Shown: positions 52,909 through 61,000 of the stretch, piece after piece
Layout of the letters: each line of letters begins with the position of its first letter
Numbering within the stretch: position 1 is the first letter of the stretch
NCBI RefSeq assembly: GCF_024158915.1
Contig: NZ_JAMZGF010000028.1
Coordinates: forward strand, 1 to 61,103
Source of the DNA: Chryseobacterium sp. S0630
GTDB taxonomy: Bacteria > Bacteroidota > Bacteroidia > Flavobacteriales > Weeksellaceae
Direction of reading: 5' to 3'
Length of the DNA stretch: 61,103 bases
Program-made: the position numbers and the translations under genes
The notes under the pieces: model-generated
Told to the model about the DNA's origin: nothing
What the model saw: the letters and a program-made list of their open reading frames with translations, nothing else
The model's database searches: none

Positions 52909-53235
52909 AAATTATCAATTTTTGGCGTTGTTTTTTGTGAATGCCAAATTGTAATTAATAATTTGTTTATGAAAATTTAATATATATTATTGGTAATAGT
53001 ATAGTTATGATTTGTGAAGCTTTGAGTTTCGGGGTGAAGGATTCGGGTTTCGGGATTCGGGTTTTTGTAATTCGGGATTCGATATTTTAAAATTATAATT
53101 TTTAATAATTTGATATACAATATTTTGTGAGGATGTTTTTCCCTTGATTTTTAAACCTCGTAACCCGCAATGTTTTCATAGTCGCATTATATAACTCGGA
53201 TCCTGTACCCCGTAACTCGCACCCCGAACCATGCA
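52909..53235. other. 327-bp gap with a 7-bp phased array
   Basis: No gene. The first 115 bp are AT-rich and should carry the porin promoter; the heptad array copy C takes up most of the rest. Confidence 0.6.
53026..53230. repeat. 7-bp phased degenerate array, copy C
   Basis: 53026-53081 holds eight G/T-rich units (gattcgg and gtttcgg repeat). 53154-53230 holds eleven A/C-rich units (for example ccgtaac, tcgcacc). The two arms face each other around a 72-bp AT-rich centre and end at the 3' end of the zinc-ribbon/HTH gene. Confidence 0.8.
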
Positions 53236-53652
53236 CTACTTTTTAAATCTTTCCCATTTAATCAGCATGTATTTATCTGCAAACTGGGTGATGATAATTC
53301 CGGAATTTTTAATGTTTTCCTCCTGTGCAATGTATTCAATGAGTTCGCTCTGTTTCAGGATTTTATAGACAGGATGGAATTCTGAATGAGGAGGTCTTGT
53401 GATGTTGTATTTTTTTATCCATGAGCTTATTGTAACATGGGAAACTCCGATGATTCTTTCGATTTCACGGTAACTTAAGCCTTCTAAATAAAGCTGAAGA
53501 GCTTTGGTGACATAGTAATCATCAATTTGTTTTCCCAGTTTTTTGACGGTAAAATAATAGTTGCAGTCTTTGCAGTGGAAGCGTTGTTTCTCATTAATGA
53601 TACCGCTTTTTACTACTTTGATACTCTTGCATTTAGGACAGGTGTTTTCCAT
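53236..53652 (-). CDS. Zinc-ribbon/HTH protein related to IS1 InsA N-termini
   Basis: 138 aa. Four cysteines (5, 8, 27, 30) form a zinc ribbon like that of IS1-type transposase InsA; a helix-turn-helix follows at about 57-82 (LSYREIERIIGVSHVTISSWI). No DDE catalytic domain follows, and no terminal repeats or target duplication flank the gene, so it is not an active insertion sequence. Divergent from the arginine operon, with two 9-bp direct repeats in front of its own start. A domesticated regulator is plausible. Confidence in the domains is high, in the role low. Confidence 0.78.
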   Translation of the reverse strand: MENTCPKCKSIKVVKSGIINEKQRFHCKDCNYYFTVKKLGKQIDDYYVTKALQLYLEGLSYREIERIIGVSHVTISSWIKKYNITRPPHSEFHPVYKILKQSELIEYIAQEENIKNSGIIITQFADKYMLIKWERFKK

Positions 53653-53664
53653 AACTATATTATT

Positions 53665-53693
53665 TTAGCAAATATATAATAAATTAGCAAATG
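53665..53693. promoter_or_regulatory. Tandem 9-bp repeats before the zinc-ribbon/HTH gene
   Basis: ttagcaaat occurs at 53665 and 53684, offset by 19 bp, about two helical turns. On the minus strand each copy also makes an exact TAnnTTTG box (TATATTTG and TACATTTG). A repressor or autoregulator site would fit. Confidence 0.4.
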
Positions 53694-53758
53694 TATATTT
53701 TTCTGTAAAGATAATTTTACCTGCTTAAAATTTTAAAACAAAAAAAATATCTTTTTTA

Positions 53759-53791
53759 TTTGGATTTAAAAGAAAATATATTTTAAATTTG
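53759..53791 (+). promoter_or_regulatory. Promoter of the arginine operon
   Basis: TTTG (53759-53762), 21-bp spacer, TAAATTTG (53784-53791), an exact match to both boxes; ATG at 53813. Confidence 0.6.
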
Positions 53792-53812
53792 CCAAAAAAA
53801 TTAGATAAATAA

Positions 53813-54502
53813 ATGGAAATAGAAATTTCCTCATGCGAACATCTAATGTATGTGAGTGAAATACAGCAGGAAATGTACGATTCTGCACAGCGTAGAGGGA
53901 CGGGTATCGCAAAACGTTCTATAGAATATTTGAGTAAGAAGATTTCAGAAGGCAATGCTGTGGTAGCCACTGAAAACGGCGAGTGGGTAGGTTTCTGTTA
54001 TATAGAGACCTGGTCACATGGGAAGTTTGTGGCCAATTCGGGGCTGATTGTGTCACCGAAATTCAGGAACGGAGGAGTAGCTACTCAGATTAAGCAGAAA
54101 GTTTTCCAATTATCTAGAGATAAATATCCGGATGCGAAAGTATTTGGTTTGACAACAGGTTTGGCAGTAATGAAAATCAATAGTGATTTAGGCTATAAGC
54201 CGGTCATTTATTCTGAACTGACTCAGGATGAGGAATTCTGGAATGGTTGCAAAAACTGCGTGAACTATGAGATTTTAATGATGAAGGAACGCAAAAACTG
54301 TCTGTGTACAGCCATGTTATTTGTTCCTGAAAATGATAAAAAAAAAGATGAGGTAGTAGATAATCTGCCTGAAAGTAAATATTTTGAAATGAGTCAGGCT
54401 GATTTTGAGTATTCTGCTCAGAATTCGATTGATGAGTTCCATTTGACAATTAATAAAAATAAAAAGAGTCCAGATGAAAAAGAAAGTCATCTTAGCGTTT
54501 AG
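53813..54502 (+). CDS. GNAT acyltransferase, candidate first enzyme of arginine synthesis
   Basis: 229 aa. A GNAT core is seen: strand GEWVGFCYIETW, strand NSGLIVSPKFRNGGVATQIKQK with the acyl-CoA loop Arg-Asn-Gly-Gly-Val-Ala, then VFGLTTGLAVMKINSDLGYKP. The C-terminal 60 residues add a Cys-rich bit (GCKNCVN, KNCLC) and a charged tail. As the first gene of an operon with argG, C, D, F', B and E and no argA or argJ, it is the best candidate for glutamate N-acylation. Since argF' looks succinyl-specific, the donor may be succinyl-CoA. Overlaps argG by 29 bp. Confidence 0.75.
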   Translation: MEIEISSCEHLMYVSEIQQEMYDSAQRRGTGIAKRSIEYLSKKISEGNAVVATENGEWVGFCYIETWSHGKFVANSGLIVSPKFRNGGVATQIKQKVFQLSRDKYPDAKVFGLTTGLAVMKINSDLGYKPVIYSELTQDEEFWNGCKNCVNYEILMMKERKNCLCTAMLFVPENDKKKDEVVDNLPESKYFEMSQADFEYSAQNSIDEFHLTINKNKKSPDEKESHLSV

Positions 54503-55670
54503 CGGAGGTTTAGATACTTCCTACTGTGCTAAATATCTTAGTGAAACACTAGGATATGAGGTGTATGCAGTTACTGTAAATACCGGAGGTTTTTCAAAAG
54601 AAGAGGAAAAAGAATTGGAGAGAAAAGCTTTAAACCTTGGGGTAAAAGAATACAGGTGCGTTGACGCTCAGGAAGATTATTATAATTCATGTGTGAAATA
54701 TCTGATTTTCGGGAATGTACTGAAAAACAATACCTATCCTCTTTCTGTAAGTGCTGAACGTACTATTCAGGCGCAGGAAATTGCAAAATATGCTATTGAA
54801 GTACAGGCAGATGCTATTGCTCACGGAAGTACGGGAGCTGGAAATGATCAGGTTCGTTTTGATCTGATTTTCCAGGTGATGTGCCCGAATATTGAAATCA
54901 TTACACCCATCCGTGATATGGCTTTGTCCCGTGAAGAGGAAATTGAGTTTTTGAAAGAACATGGTTATGAAATGGAATTCCAGAAAGCGCAATATTCTGT
55001 CAATAAAGGACTTTGGGGAACTTCAGTAGGAGGAAAAGAAACATTGACATCAAGGAATTATCTTCCGGAGGAAGCTTTTCCGTCTCAAATTAAAGAAACT
55101 CAGCCTTCAGAACTGGAGATCGAGTTTAAAAACGGAGAAGTGGTAGGAGTCAATGGAGAAAGCTTTGAACATTCAGTATATGCCATTCAAAAAATAGAAG
55201 AATTGGCTTCAGCATATGGAATTGGTCGTGATATTCACGTAGGAGATACCATTGTTGGAATTAAAGGACGAGTAGGATTTGAAGCAGCAGCGGCATCGGT
55301 GATTATCAAAGCGCATCATTTATTGGAAAAGCACACTCTTTCAAAATATCAGCAAATGATGAAGTCTCAGTTATCCGATTGGTATGGAAACTGGCTTCAT
55401 GAGGCACTTTTCTTAGATCCTGTGATGAGAAATATTGAGTCTTTCTTAGTAGATTCTCAAAAAACAGTGAGTGGAAAAGTATTTGTAACGCTTCACCCAT
55501 ACAGATTTATTTTGAATGGAATTGAATCTGCTCATGATCTGATGTCTGATAAATTCGGAAGCTACGGAGAAGCTAACAGAGCGTGGACGGGAGAAGATGT
55601 AAAAGGATATACTAAGATTGTAAGCAATTCTTTAAATATATACCATCAGATTAACCAAAATATCAACTAG
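54474..55670 (+). CDS. argG: Argininosuccinate synthase
   Basis: 398 aa. Joins citrulline and aspartate with ATP. N-terminal PP-loop LAFSGGLDTSYCAKYL (residues 8-23), HGSTGAGNDQVRFD, NKGLWGTSVGGKE and the C-terminal SYGEANRAWTGEDVKGY. Its start lies inside the end of the GNAT gene in another frame, so expression is coupled. Downstream argC follows after 52 bp. Confidence 0.94.
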   Translation: MKKKVILAFSGGLDTSYCAKYLSETLGYEVYAVTVNTGGFSKEEEKELERKALNLGVKEYRCVDAQEDYYNSCVKYLIFGNVLKNNTYPLSVSAERTIQAQEIAKYAIEVQADAIAHGSTGAGNDQVRFDLIFQVMCPNIEIITPIRDMALSREEEIEFLKEHGYEMEFQKAQYSVNKGLWGTSVGGKETLTSRNYLPEEAFPSQIKETQPSELEIEFKNGEVVGVNGESFEHSVYAIQKIEELASAYGIGRDIHVGDTIVGIKGRVGFEAAAASVIIKAHHLLEKHTLSKYQQMMKSQLSDWYGNWLHEALFLDPVMRNIESFLVDSQKTVSGKVFVTLHPYRFILNGIESAHDLMSDKFGSYGEANRAWTGEDVKGYTKIVSNSLNIYHQINQNIN

Positions 55671-55722
55671 TTCCGAAGGGACGATATAATGAAAGGCAGC
55701 ACAAAATGCTGTCAGAATTAAA

Positions 55723-56688
55723 ATGAAGAAAACAGTAGGAATAATTGGTGCCAACGGTTATACAGGAAGTGAGCTGATACGCTTACTGGCTTTTCATCCC
55801 CATGTGACATTGAGTTTTTTATATAGTCGTTCGAATTCGGGAACAAGAATTTCGGATCTGTACCCGGATTTAACGACGGTTTGTGAAATGGTTTTGACGG
55901 ACAAACCTGAAGACGTAGATATTCTTTTTCTGTGTCTTCCGCATAAAGAAAGTCAAAACTGGTTAACTCAGAATCCTGTTAAAGATGAAACATTGGTGAT
56001 TGATCTTGGAAACGATTTCCGTTTGGAAGGAAATTTCGGAAACAGAGATTTTATCTACGGATTGCCTGAAGTCAATAAAAACCAACTGGTGGGTGCTAAA
56101 AGCATCGCGAACCCGGGATGTTTTGCTACGGCCATTCAATTGGCATTGTTGCCATTGGCAGAAAAAGGAGTGTTAAATGAAGTTTTTACTACAGGGATTA
56201 CAGGTTCTACGGGAGCCGGACAATCTCTGCAGGCTACCACTCATTTTACCTGGAGAAATGATAATGTTTCAGCGTACAAAACATTAACTCATCAGCATGT
56301 TGATGAGATTTTGCAGCAGCTGATTTCATTCAATAATAAAGAAGTAACCCTGAATTTTGTTCCATGGAGAGGAGATTTTGCAAGAGGGATTTTTACAAGT
56401 TCCACCATGAAGACGGATTTGACGTTGGAGGAAATAGAACAATTGTATCAGGATTTTTATGCGGAGGAGCCTTTTGTTACGGTAAGTAGCAGGGCAGTTG
56501 ATTTAAAGCAGGTTGTCAATACCAATCGCTGTGTGATTCAAATCGAAAAGAGTGGAAATGTTGTCGTTATTCACTCAGCGATTGACAATTTGTTAAAAGG
56601 TGCTTCGGGACAGGCTGTTCAGAATATGAATCTGGCGATGAACTGGGAGGAAAATGCAGGATTGAACCTGAAACCGATAGCATTCTAA
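55723..56688 (+). CDS. argC: N-acyl-gamma-glutamyl-phosphate reductase
   Basis: 321 aa. Reduces N-acylglutamyl-5-phosphate to the semialdehyde with NADPH. NADP loop GIIGANGYTGSELIRLL at the start; catalytic Cys133 in ANPGCFATA; C-terminal IDNLLKGASGQAVQNMNLA. In this operon the acyl group could be succinyl rather than acetyl. Shorter type of ArgC, typical of the branch. Confidence 0.93.
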   Translation: MKKTVGIIGANGYTGSELIRLLAFHPHVTLSFLYSRSNSGTRISDLYPDLTTVCEMVLTDKPEDVDILFLCLPHKESQNWLTQNPVKDETLVIDLGNDFRLEGNFGNRDFIYGLPEVNKNQLVGAKSIANPGCFATAIQLALLPLAEKGVLNEVFTTGITGSTGAGQSLQATTHFTWRNDNVSAYKTLTHQHVDEILQQLISFNNKEVTLNFVPWRGDFARGIFTSSTMKTDLTLEEIEQLYQDFYAEEPFVTVSSRAVDLKQVVNTNRCVIQIEKSGNVVVIHSAIDNLLKGASGQAVQNMNLAMNWEENAGLNLKPIAF

Positions 56689-56711
56689 TATAGAAAGTAG
56701 ATTGATGTATG

Positions 56712-56774
56712 GGAACTCGAAACCCGAATCCCGCATCCAGCATCATTCATTATTTATCAATTATCACTTATAAA
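56712..56774. repeat. 7-bp phased degenerate array, copy D (one arm)
   Basis: Nine A/C- or A/T-rich units in phase, beginning ggaactc and gaaaccc and drifting to ttatcac just before the argD start. It is inside an operon, in the 91-bp argC-argD gap. Confidence 0.65.
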
Positions 56775-56779
56775 AAGAC

Positions 56780-57919
56780 ATGAATTTATTCAACGTATAT
56801 CCATTATTTAACATAAATCCGGTAAAAGCTCAGGGATCATTTCTTTGGGATGATAAAGGAGAGCAGTATCTTGATTTTTACGGAGGTCATGCTGTGATTT
56901 CTATTGGTCATAATCACCCGCATTATCAGAACAAACTGAAAGATCAGCTGGAAAAAATATCTTTCTATTCTAACTCTGTTCAGAATGAATTACAGACTGA
57001 ACTGGCAGAGAAATTAGGAAAGCTTTCAGGGTATGAAGATTATAACCTTTTCTTATGTAACTCTGGAGCGGAAGCGAATGAAAATGCATTGAAATTGGCT
57101 TCTTTTCATAACGGAAAAAGTAAAGTACTTTATTTCTCAGGTTCATTCCATGGAAGAACTTCTGCAGCGGTTTCTGTGACTGATAATCCAAAAATTGTGG
57201 CTCCGGTTAACTTCTCCGAAAGATTTATCAAATCAGAATGGAATGATGTAAAACAGCTAGAAGAAACCTTTGAACAATTTGGGAATGAAATTTCATCCGT
57301 AATCATCGAAGGAATTCAGGGAGTAGGAGGAATTATGATTCCAACTCCGGAATTTTTATCTAAAATCAAAGAATTGTGTGAAAAATATGATGCCGTTCTT
57401 ATTTTAGATGAAGTTCAGTCCGGATACGGAAGAAGCGGATATTTCTTTGCGCATCAGGAATTTGGTGTAGAAGCAGATATTATTACGACAGCTAAAGGAA
57501 TGGGGAACGGATTTCCTGTTGGCGGAGTTTTGATTCATCCTAAATTCCAGGCAAGCAACGGTTTGCTGGGAACTACATTTGGAGGGAATCATCTGGCTTG
57601 TGCTGCTTCAATTGCTGTTCTGGAAGTTATGAAAGATGAAAATCTTCTTGAAAATGCTCAACAGATGGGTGAGTATATTGAAAATGAAATTAAAGATTTA
57701 CCACATATTAATTCCATCCGAAGGAAAGGATTGATGATCGGAATAGAACTGGACAGAGACTGTTCGGAAGTAAGGAAAGAACTCCTTTTCGGTCATCATA
57801 TTTTCACAGGAAACTCGAATGATAAAACAGTGTTGAGGATTCTTCCGGCGCTGAATATCAAAAAAGAGGAAACAGATCTTTTCATCAATGCTTTGAAAGC
57901 AGTGTTGGGAAGTATTTAA
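56780..57919 (+). CDS. argD: N-acylornithine aminotransferase
   Basis: 379 aa, class-III PLP aminotransferase. Transfers the amino group from glutamate to the acylglutamate semialdehyde. Visible: CNSGAEANENALKLA, FHGRTSAAVSVT, LILDEVQSGYGRSG (Asp210) and the PLP-lysine Lys239 in TTAKGMGNGFPVGG. It may be the succinyl-ornithine form in this operon; the enzyme family accepts both. Preceded by the heptad stretch and followed by a palindromic repeat. Confidence 0.92.
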   Translation: MNLFNVYPLFNINPVKAQGSFLWDDKGEQYLDFYGGHAVISIGHNHPHYQNKLKDQLEKISFYSNSVQNELQTELAEKLGKLSGYEDYNLFLCNSGAEANENALKLASFHNGKSKVLYFSGSFHGRTSAAVSVTDNPKIVAPVNFSERFIKSEWNDVKQLEETFEQFGNEISSVIIEGIQGVGGIMIPTPEFLSKIKELCEKYDAVLILDEVQSGYGRSGYFFAHQEFGVEADIITTAKGMGNGFPVGGVLIHPKFQASNGLLGTTFGGNHLACAASIAVLEVMKDENLLENAQQMGEYIENEIKDLPHINSIRRKGLMIGIELDRDCSEVRKELLFGHHIFTGNSNDKTVLRILPALNIKKEETDLFINALKAVLGSI

Positions 57920-57953
57920 GATGTAAAAGGCAAAATAGCAAAAAGGTACTGCG

Positions 57954-58038
57954 TTTGTCATTCTGAATGTAACGAAGTGAAATGAAGAATCTCTTACAAT
58001 ATAACAACGCAAGATTCTTCCTTCGTCAGAATGACAAA
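57954..58038. repeat. CATTCTGA...TCAGAATG palindromic repeat, copy 2
   Basis: Arms tttgtcattctga ... gaagaatct and agattcttc ... tcagaatgacaaa; same family as 35077-35152. It sits inside the arginine operon, between argD and argF', and could act as an attenuator or RNA-processing site. Confidence 0.8.
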
Positions 58039-58120
58039 ACAAATGTCAATTGTTGAGTGAAACACCCTTGCGTTAAAACTCTCAAAAATGTGTAAACACA
58101 ATCTTTAAAATCAATTCAAA

Positions 58121-59077
58121 ATGAAAAAATTTACCTCTGTAAGTGATGTAGAAAACTTACAGGAAATCATAAAAAAAGCTTTACAGATAAAAGCAGACCC
58201 TCTTACTGAAACGCAAAAAGGAAAGGGGAAAACAATCGGACTTGTATTTTTAAACTCAAGTTTGAGAACCCGTCTGAGCAGTCAGATCGCAGCTCAAAAC
58301 CTAGGGTTGAATGTATTGACCTTAAATGCCGCACAGGAAGCCTGGAATCTTGAATTTGCAGATGGAGCGGTAATGAATGGTGATACTGTAGAGCATATCA
58401 AAGATGCAATCGAGGTTTTAAATCAATATTGCGATATCATTGCAGTACGTTGTTTTGCAGGAATGAAGAGTAAAGAAGATGATGTGAATGAAAGCATCTT
58501 AAGCCAGTTTGAAAAACACGCAAAAGTTCCTGTGATTTCATTGGAATCTGCTACACGCCACCCACTGCAAAGCTTAGCAGACTGTATTACCATTACAGAA
58601 AACTGGAAAAAAGACCATAAACCAAAAGTGGTATTGACCTGGGCACCGCATATCAAACCTATTGCTCATGCCGTTGGAAATTCTTTCGCAGAATGGATGC
58701 AGGAAATGGATGTGGAATTGGTAATTGCCAATCCGGAAGGGTATGATTTGGATAAAAACTTCACAAAAGATGTGAAAGTGATCCATGATCAGGATGAAGC
58801 CTTGAAAGATGCAGATTTTATCTATGTGAAAAACTGGTCTTCTTTTGATGACTATGCTGCAATGCCTGAAGTAAAAGGCGACTGGATGCTTACGAATGAA
58901 AAATTAGCCAATACCAACGCTGCGAAAGTAATGCACTGTCTTCCGGTTCGTCGTAATGTAGAGCTGAGTGATGAGGTTATGGATGGAGATCATTCTATCA
59001 TCTATCAGCAGGCGAAAAACCGAATTTTCTCTGCACAGGCAGTGTTTAGTGAAATTTTAGATGAATTAAAAGCCTGA
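58121..59077 (+). CDS. argF': N-succinylornithine (or N-acetylornithine) carbamoyltransferase
   Basis: 318 aa. Carbamoylates an N-acylated ornithine instead of free ornithine. Carbamoyl-phosphate motif SSLRTR (46-51), RHPLQ (146-150) and HCLPVRR (272-278). At the residue that separates the two specificities (Pro90 in the Bacteroides fragilis succinyl enzyme, Glu92 in the Xanthomonas acetyl enzyme) this protein has Val90 in NGDTVEH. From memory, changing the Xanthomonas Glu to small non-polar residues, including Val, converts it to the succinyl substrate. I therefore predict N-succinylornithine. It is part of the arg operon. Confidence 0.88.
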   Translation: MKKFTSVSDVENLQEIIKKALQIKADPLTETQKGKGKTIGLVFLNSSLRTRLSSQIAAQNLGLNVLTLNAAQEAWNLEFADGAVMNGDTVEHIKDAIEVLNQYCDIIAVRCFAGMKSKEDDVNESILSQFEKHAKVPVISLESATRHPLQSLADCITITENWKKDHKPKVVLTWAPHIKPIAHAVGNSFAEWMQEMDVELVIANPEGYDLDKNFTKDVKVIHDQDEALKDADFIYVKNWSSFDDYAAMPEVKGDWMLTNEKLANTNAAKVMHCLPVRRNVELSDEVMDGDHSIIYQQAKNRIFSAQAVFSEILDELKA

Positions 59078-59144
59078 AATAATCCTTGTCAAGGTTTAAA
59101 TCTTAGCAAGGATAGAAAGAGGTAAGGATCTCAAAAAGTTGACA

Positions 59145-59939
59145 ATGAAAGAAAAGTTATACATCATAAAAATTGGAGGAGCTTTAATTGATGATGAGGA
59201 ATTATTAAACCAATTCTTAGAACAATTTTCTGAAATTCAGGAAAAAAAGATCCTTGTTCATGGCGGTGGAAAGCTGGCAACAACACTGGCGGATAAACTG
59301 GGCATCGAACAGAAAATGATCAACGGAAGGAGGATTACGGATAAAGAGACATTGGATATTGTAACGATGGTATATGCGGGAGGAATCAATAAAAATATTG
59401 TTGAAAAGCTGCAGCAGAAAAAATGCAATGCCATAGGATTCTCAGGAGCAGATGGAAATCTGATCAAAGCTAAAAAAAGAGAACATCCTGAAATCGACTT
59501 TGGATTTGTAGGAGATATCAATAAGAAAAGTGTGAACAGAAAGCTGGTTTCAAAACTCATCAAGCTGGACCTTGTTCCTGTGTTTTCAGCGATTACCCAC
59601 GATAGAAAAGGAAATCTTTTCAATACCAATGCGGATACCATTGCTTCTGTGATGGCGCAAGCCCTTTCAGAGAAATATGAAGTTGAATTGTTGTATTGTT
59701 TTGATAAAGAAGGAGTTTTAGAAGATGTAAACAATCCTGAATCGGTGATCAAAAGTGTAACTGAGGAAGATTTTACTGTATTAAAAGAAGAAGGGAAACT
59801 TCACAAAGGGATTTTACCCAAACTTGAAAATGCTCTGGGAGCCATAAAAAATAATGTAGACAAAGTGTTTCTGATCAAAGAAACAGAATTGAAAAACCAT
59901 ATAGAAAATCATCATGCAGGAACTGAAATCTGTTTATAA
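59145..59939 (+). CDS. argB: N-acylglutamate kinase
   Basis: 264 aa from ATG 59145 (a TTG two codons earlier opens the frame). Phosphorylates N-acylglutamate. Motifs: IIKIGGALI with Lys9, LVHGGGKL (38-45), and NTNADTIASVMAQALS near the end. Somewhat divergent from classical ArgB, as expected for the acyl-specific branch. Its last 26 bp overlap the start of argE. Confidence 0.9.
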   Translation: MKEKLYIIKIGGALIDDEELLNQFLEQFSEIQEKKILVHGGGKLATTLADKLGIEQKMINGRRITDKETLDIVTMVYAGGINKNIVEKLQQKKCNAIGFSGADGNLIKAKKREHPEIDFGFVGDINKKSVNRKLVSKLIKLDLVPVFSAITHDRKGNLFNTNADTIASVMAQALSEKYEVELLYCFDKEGVLEDVNNPESVIKSVTEEDFTVLKEEGKLHKGILPKLENALGAIKNNVDKVFLIKETELKNHIENHHAGTEICL

Positions 59940-60996
59940 TAAAGAAGAGCTATTGAATAATGCGGTCGGATTGCTTAAAAATTTGATTGAGATTCCTTCA
60001 TTCAGTAAAGATGAGTTCAATACGTCGGTAGAAATTGAGAATTTTTTCAAAAAACACCAGATTCCTACCAAACGTTTTAAAAACAATATCTGGGCGGTAA
60101 ATAAGCATTTTGATGTTTTTAAACCTTCTGTTTTACTGAATACCCATCATGATACGGTAAAACCCAACAAAGCGTATACGCTGGATCCGTTCATTCCTGT
60201 AGAAAAAGAGGGGAAACTGTTCGGATTGGGAAGTAATGACGCAGGAGCTTCTTTGGTTTCTATGGCACAGGTTTTTTTGCATTTTTATGATAAAGAAGAT
60301 TTAAAATATAATTTAGTTATTGCTTTGACGGCAGAGGAGGAGATTTCAGGGTTTGATGGAATAGAAGCTTTGTTTCCGCAGCTACCCAACGTAGAACTCG
60401 CTATTGTAGGAGAACCCACGCAGATGAATCTGGCGATTGCAGAAAAAGGACTTCTTGTAATTGATGGAGAAATGAAAGGTACTCCTTCTCATGCCGCTCA
60501 TCCTAATGATGATAACTCGATTGTAAAATGTATGCAGGATCTGCAGAATATTTTAGACTTTAAATTTCCAAAGGTTTCAGAATATCTGGGAGAAGTTAAG
60601 GTTACTTTATCCGGAATTCATGCAGGGGTACAGCATAATGTTGTTCCTGAGTCGTGCAATTTTACACTGGATGTAAGGGTAACAGATGAATATTCCAATC
60701 AGGAAACGTTTGATATCATTCAGTCTCAGATGAAATCTACGTTAACGGCCAGATCTTTCAGACTGAATTCCTCCAAAATCGAAATGGATCATCCGTTTGT
60801 AAAAGCAGGAATTGAAATCGGAAGAACCACCTACGGTTCACCAACCTCTTCAGATCAGGCGATCATTCCATGTACATCGGTAAAAATGGGACCTGGAGAC
60901 AGTAGGCGCTCTCATACTGCAGATGAATTTATCTATATCCATGAAATAGAAGAAGGAATAGAAATTTACATCAGAATTTTAGAAAAAGTGTTATAA
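59914..60996 (+). CDS. M20-family deacylase of the arginine operon (ArgE/DapE type)
   Basis: 360 aa. Metal ligands and catalytic residues of the M20 family: His78 and Asp80 in NTHHDTV, Asp109 in GSNDAGAS, Glu141-Glu142 in AEEEISG, Glu in VGEPTQMN, and the late His of RSHTADEF. It overlaps argB by 26 bp and closes the visible operon. The expected job is removal of the acyl group from N-acylcitrulline before argG, since argF' produces acylcitrulline; by the argF' argument this could be N-succinylcitrulline. Confidence 0.87.
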   Translation: MQELKSVYNKEELLNNAVGLLKNLIEIPSFSKDEFNTSVEIENFFKKHQIPTKRFKNNIWAVNKHFDVFKPSVLLNTHHDTVKPNKAYTLDPFIPVEKEGKLFGLGSNDAGASLVSMAQVFLHFYDKEDLKYNLVIALTAEEEISGFDGIEALFPQLPNVELAIVGEPTQMNLAIAEKGLLVIDGEMKGTPSHAAHPNDDNSIVKCMQDLQNILDFKFPKVSEYLGEVKVTLSGIHAGVQHNVVPESCNFTLDVRVTDEYSNQETFDIIQSQMKSTLTARSFRLNSSKIEMDHPFVKAGIEIGRTTYGSPTSSDQAIIPCTSVKMGPGDSRRSHTADEFIYIHEIEEGIEIYIRILEKVL

Positions 60997-61000
60997 AAAT

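Noticed and set aside
53236..53652. An active IS1-type insertion sequence.
   Set aside because: No DDE catalytic domain, no second frame with InsB, and no terminal inverted repeats around the gene.
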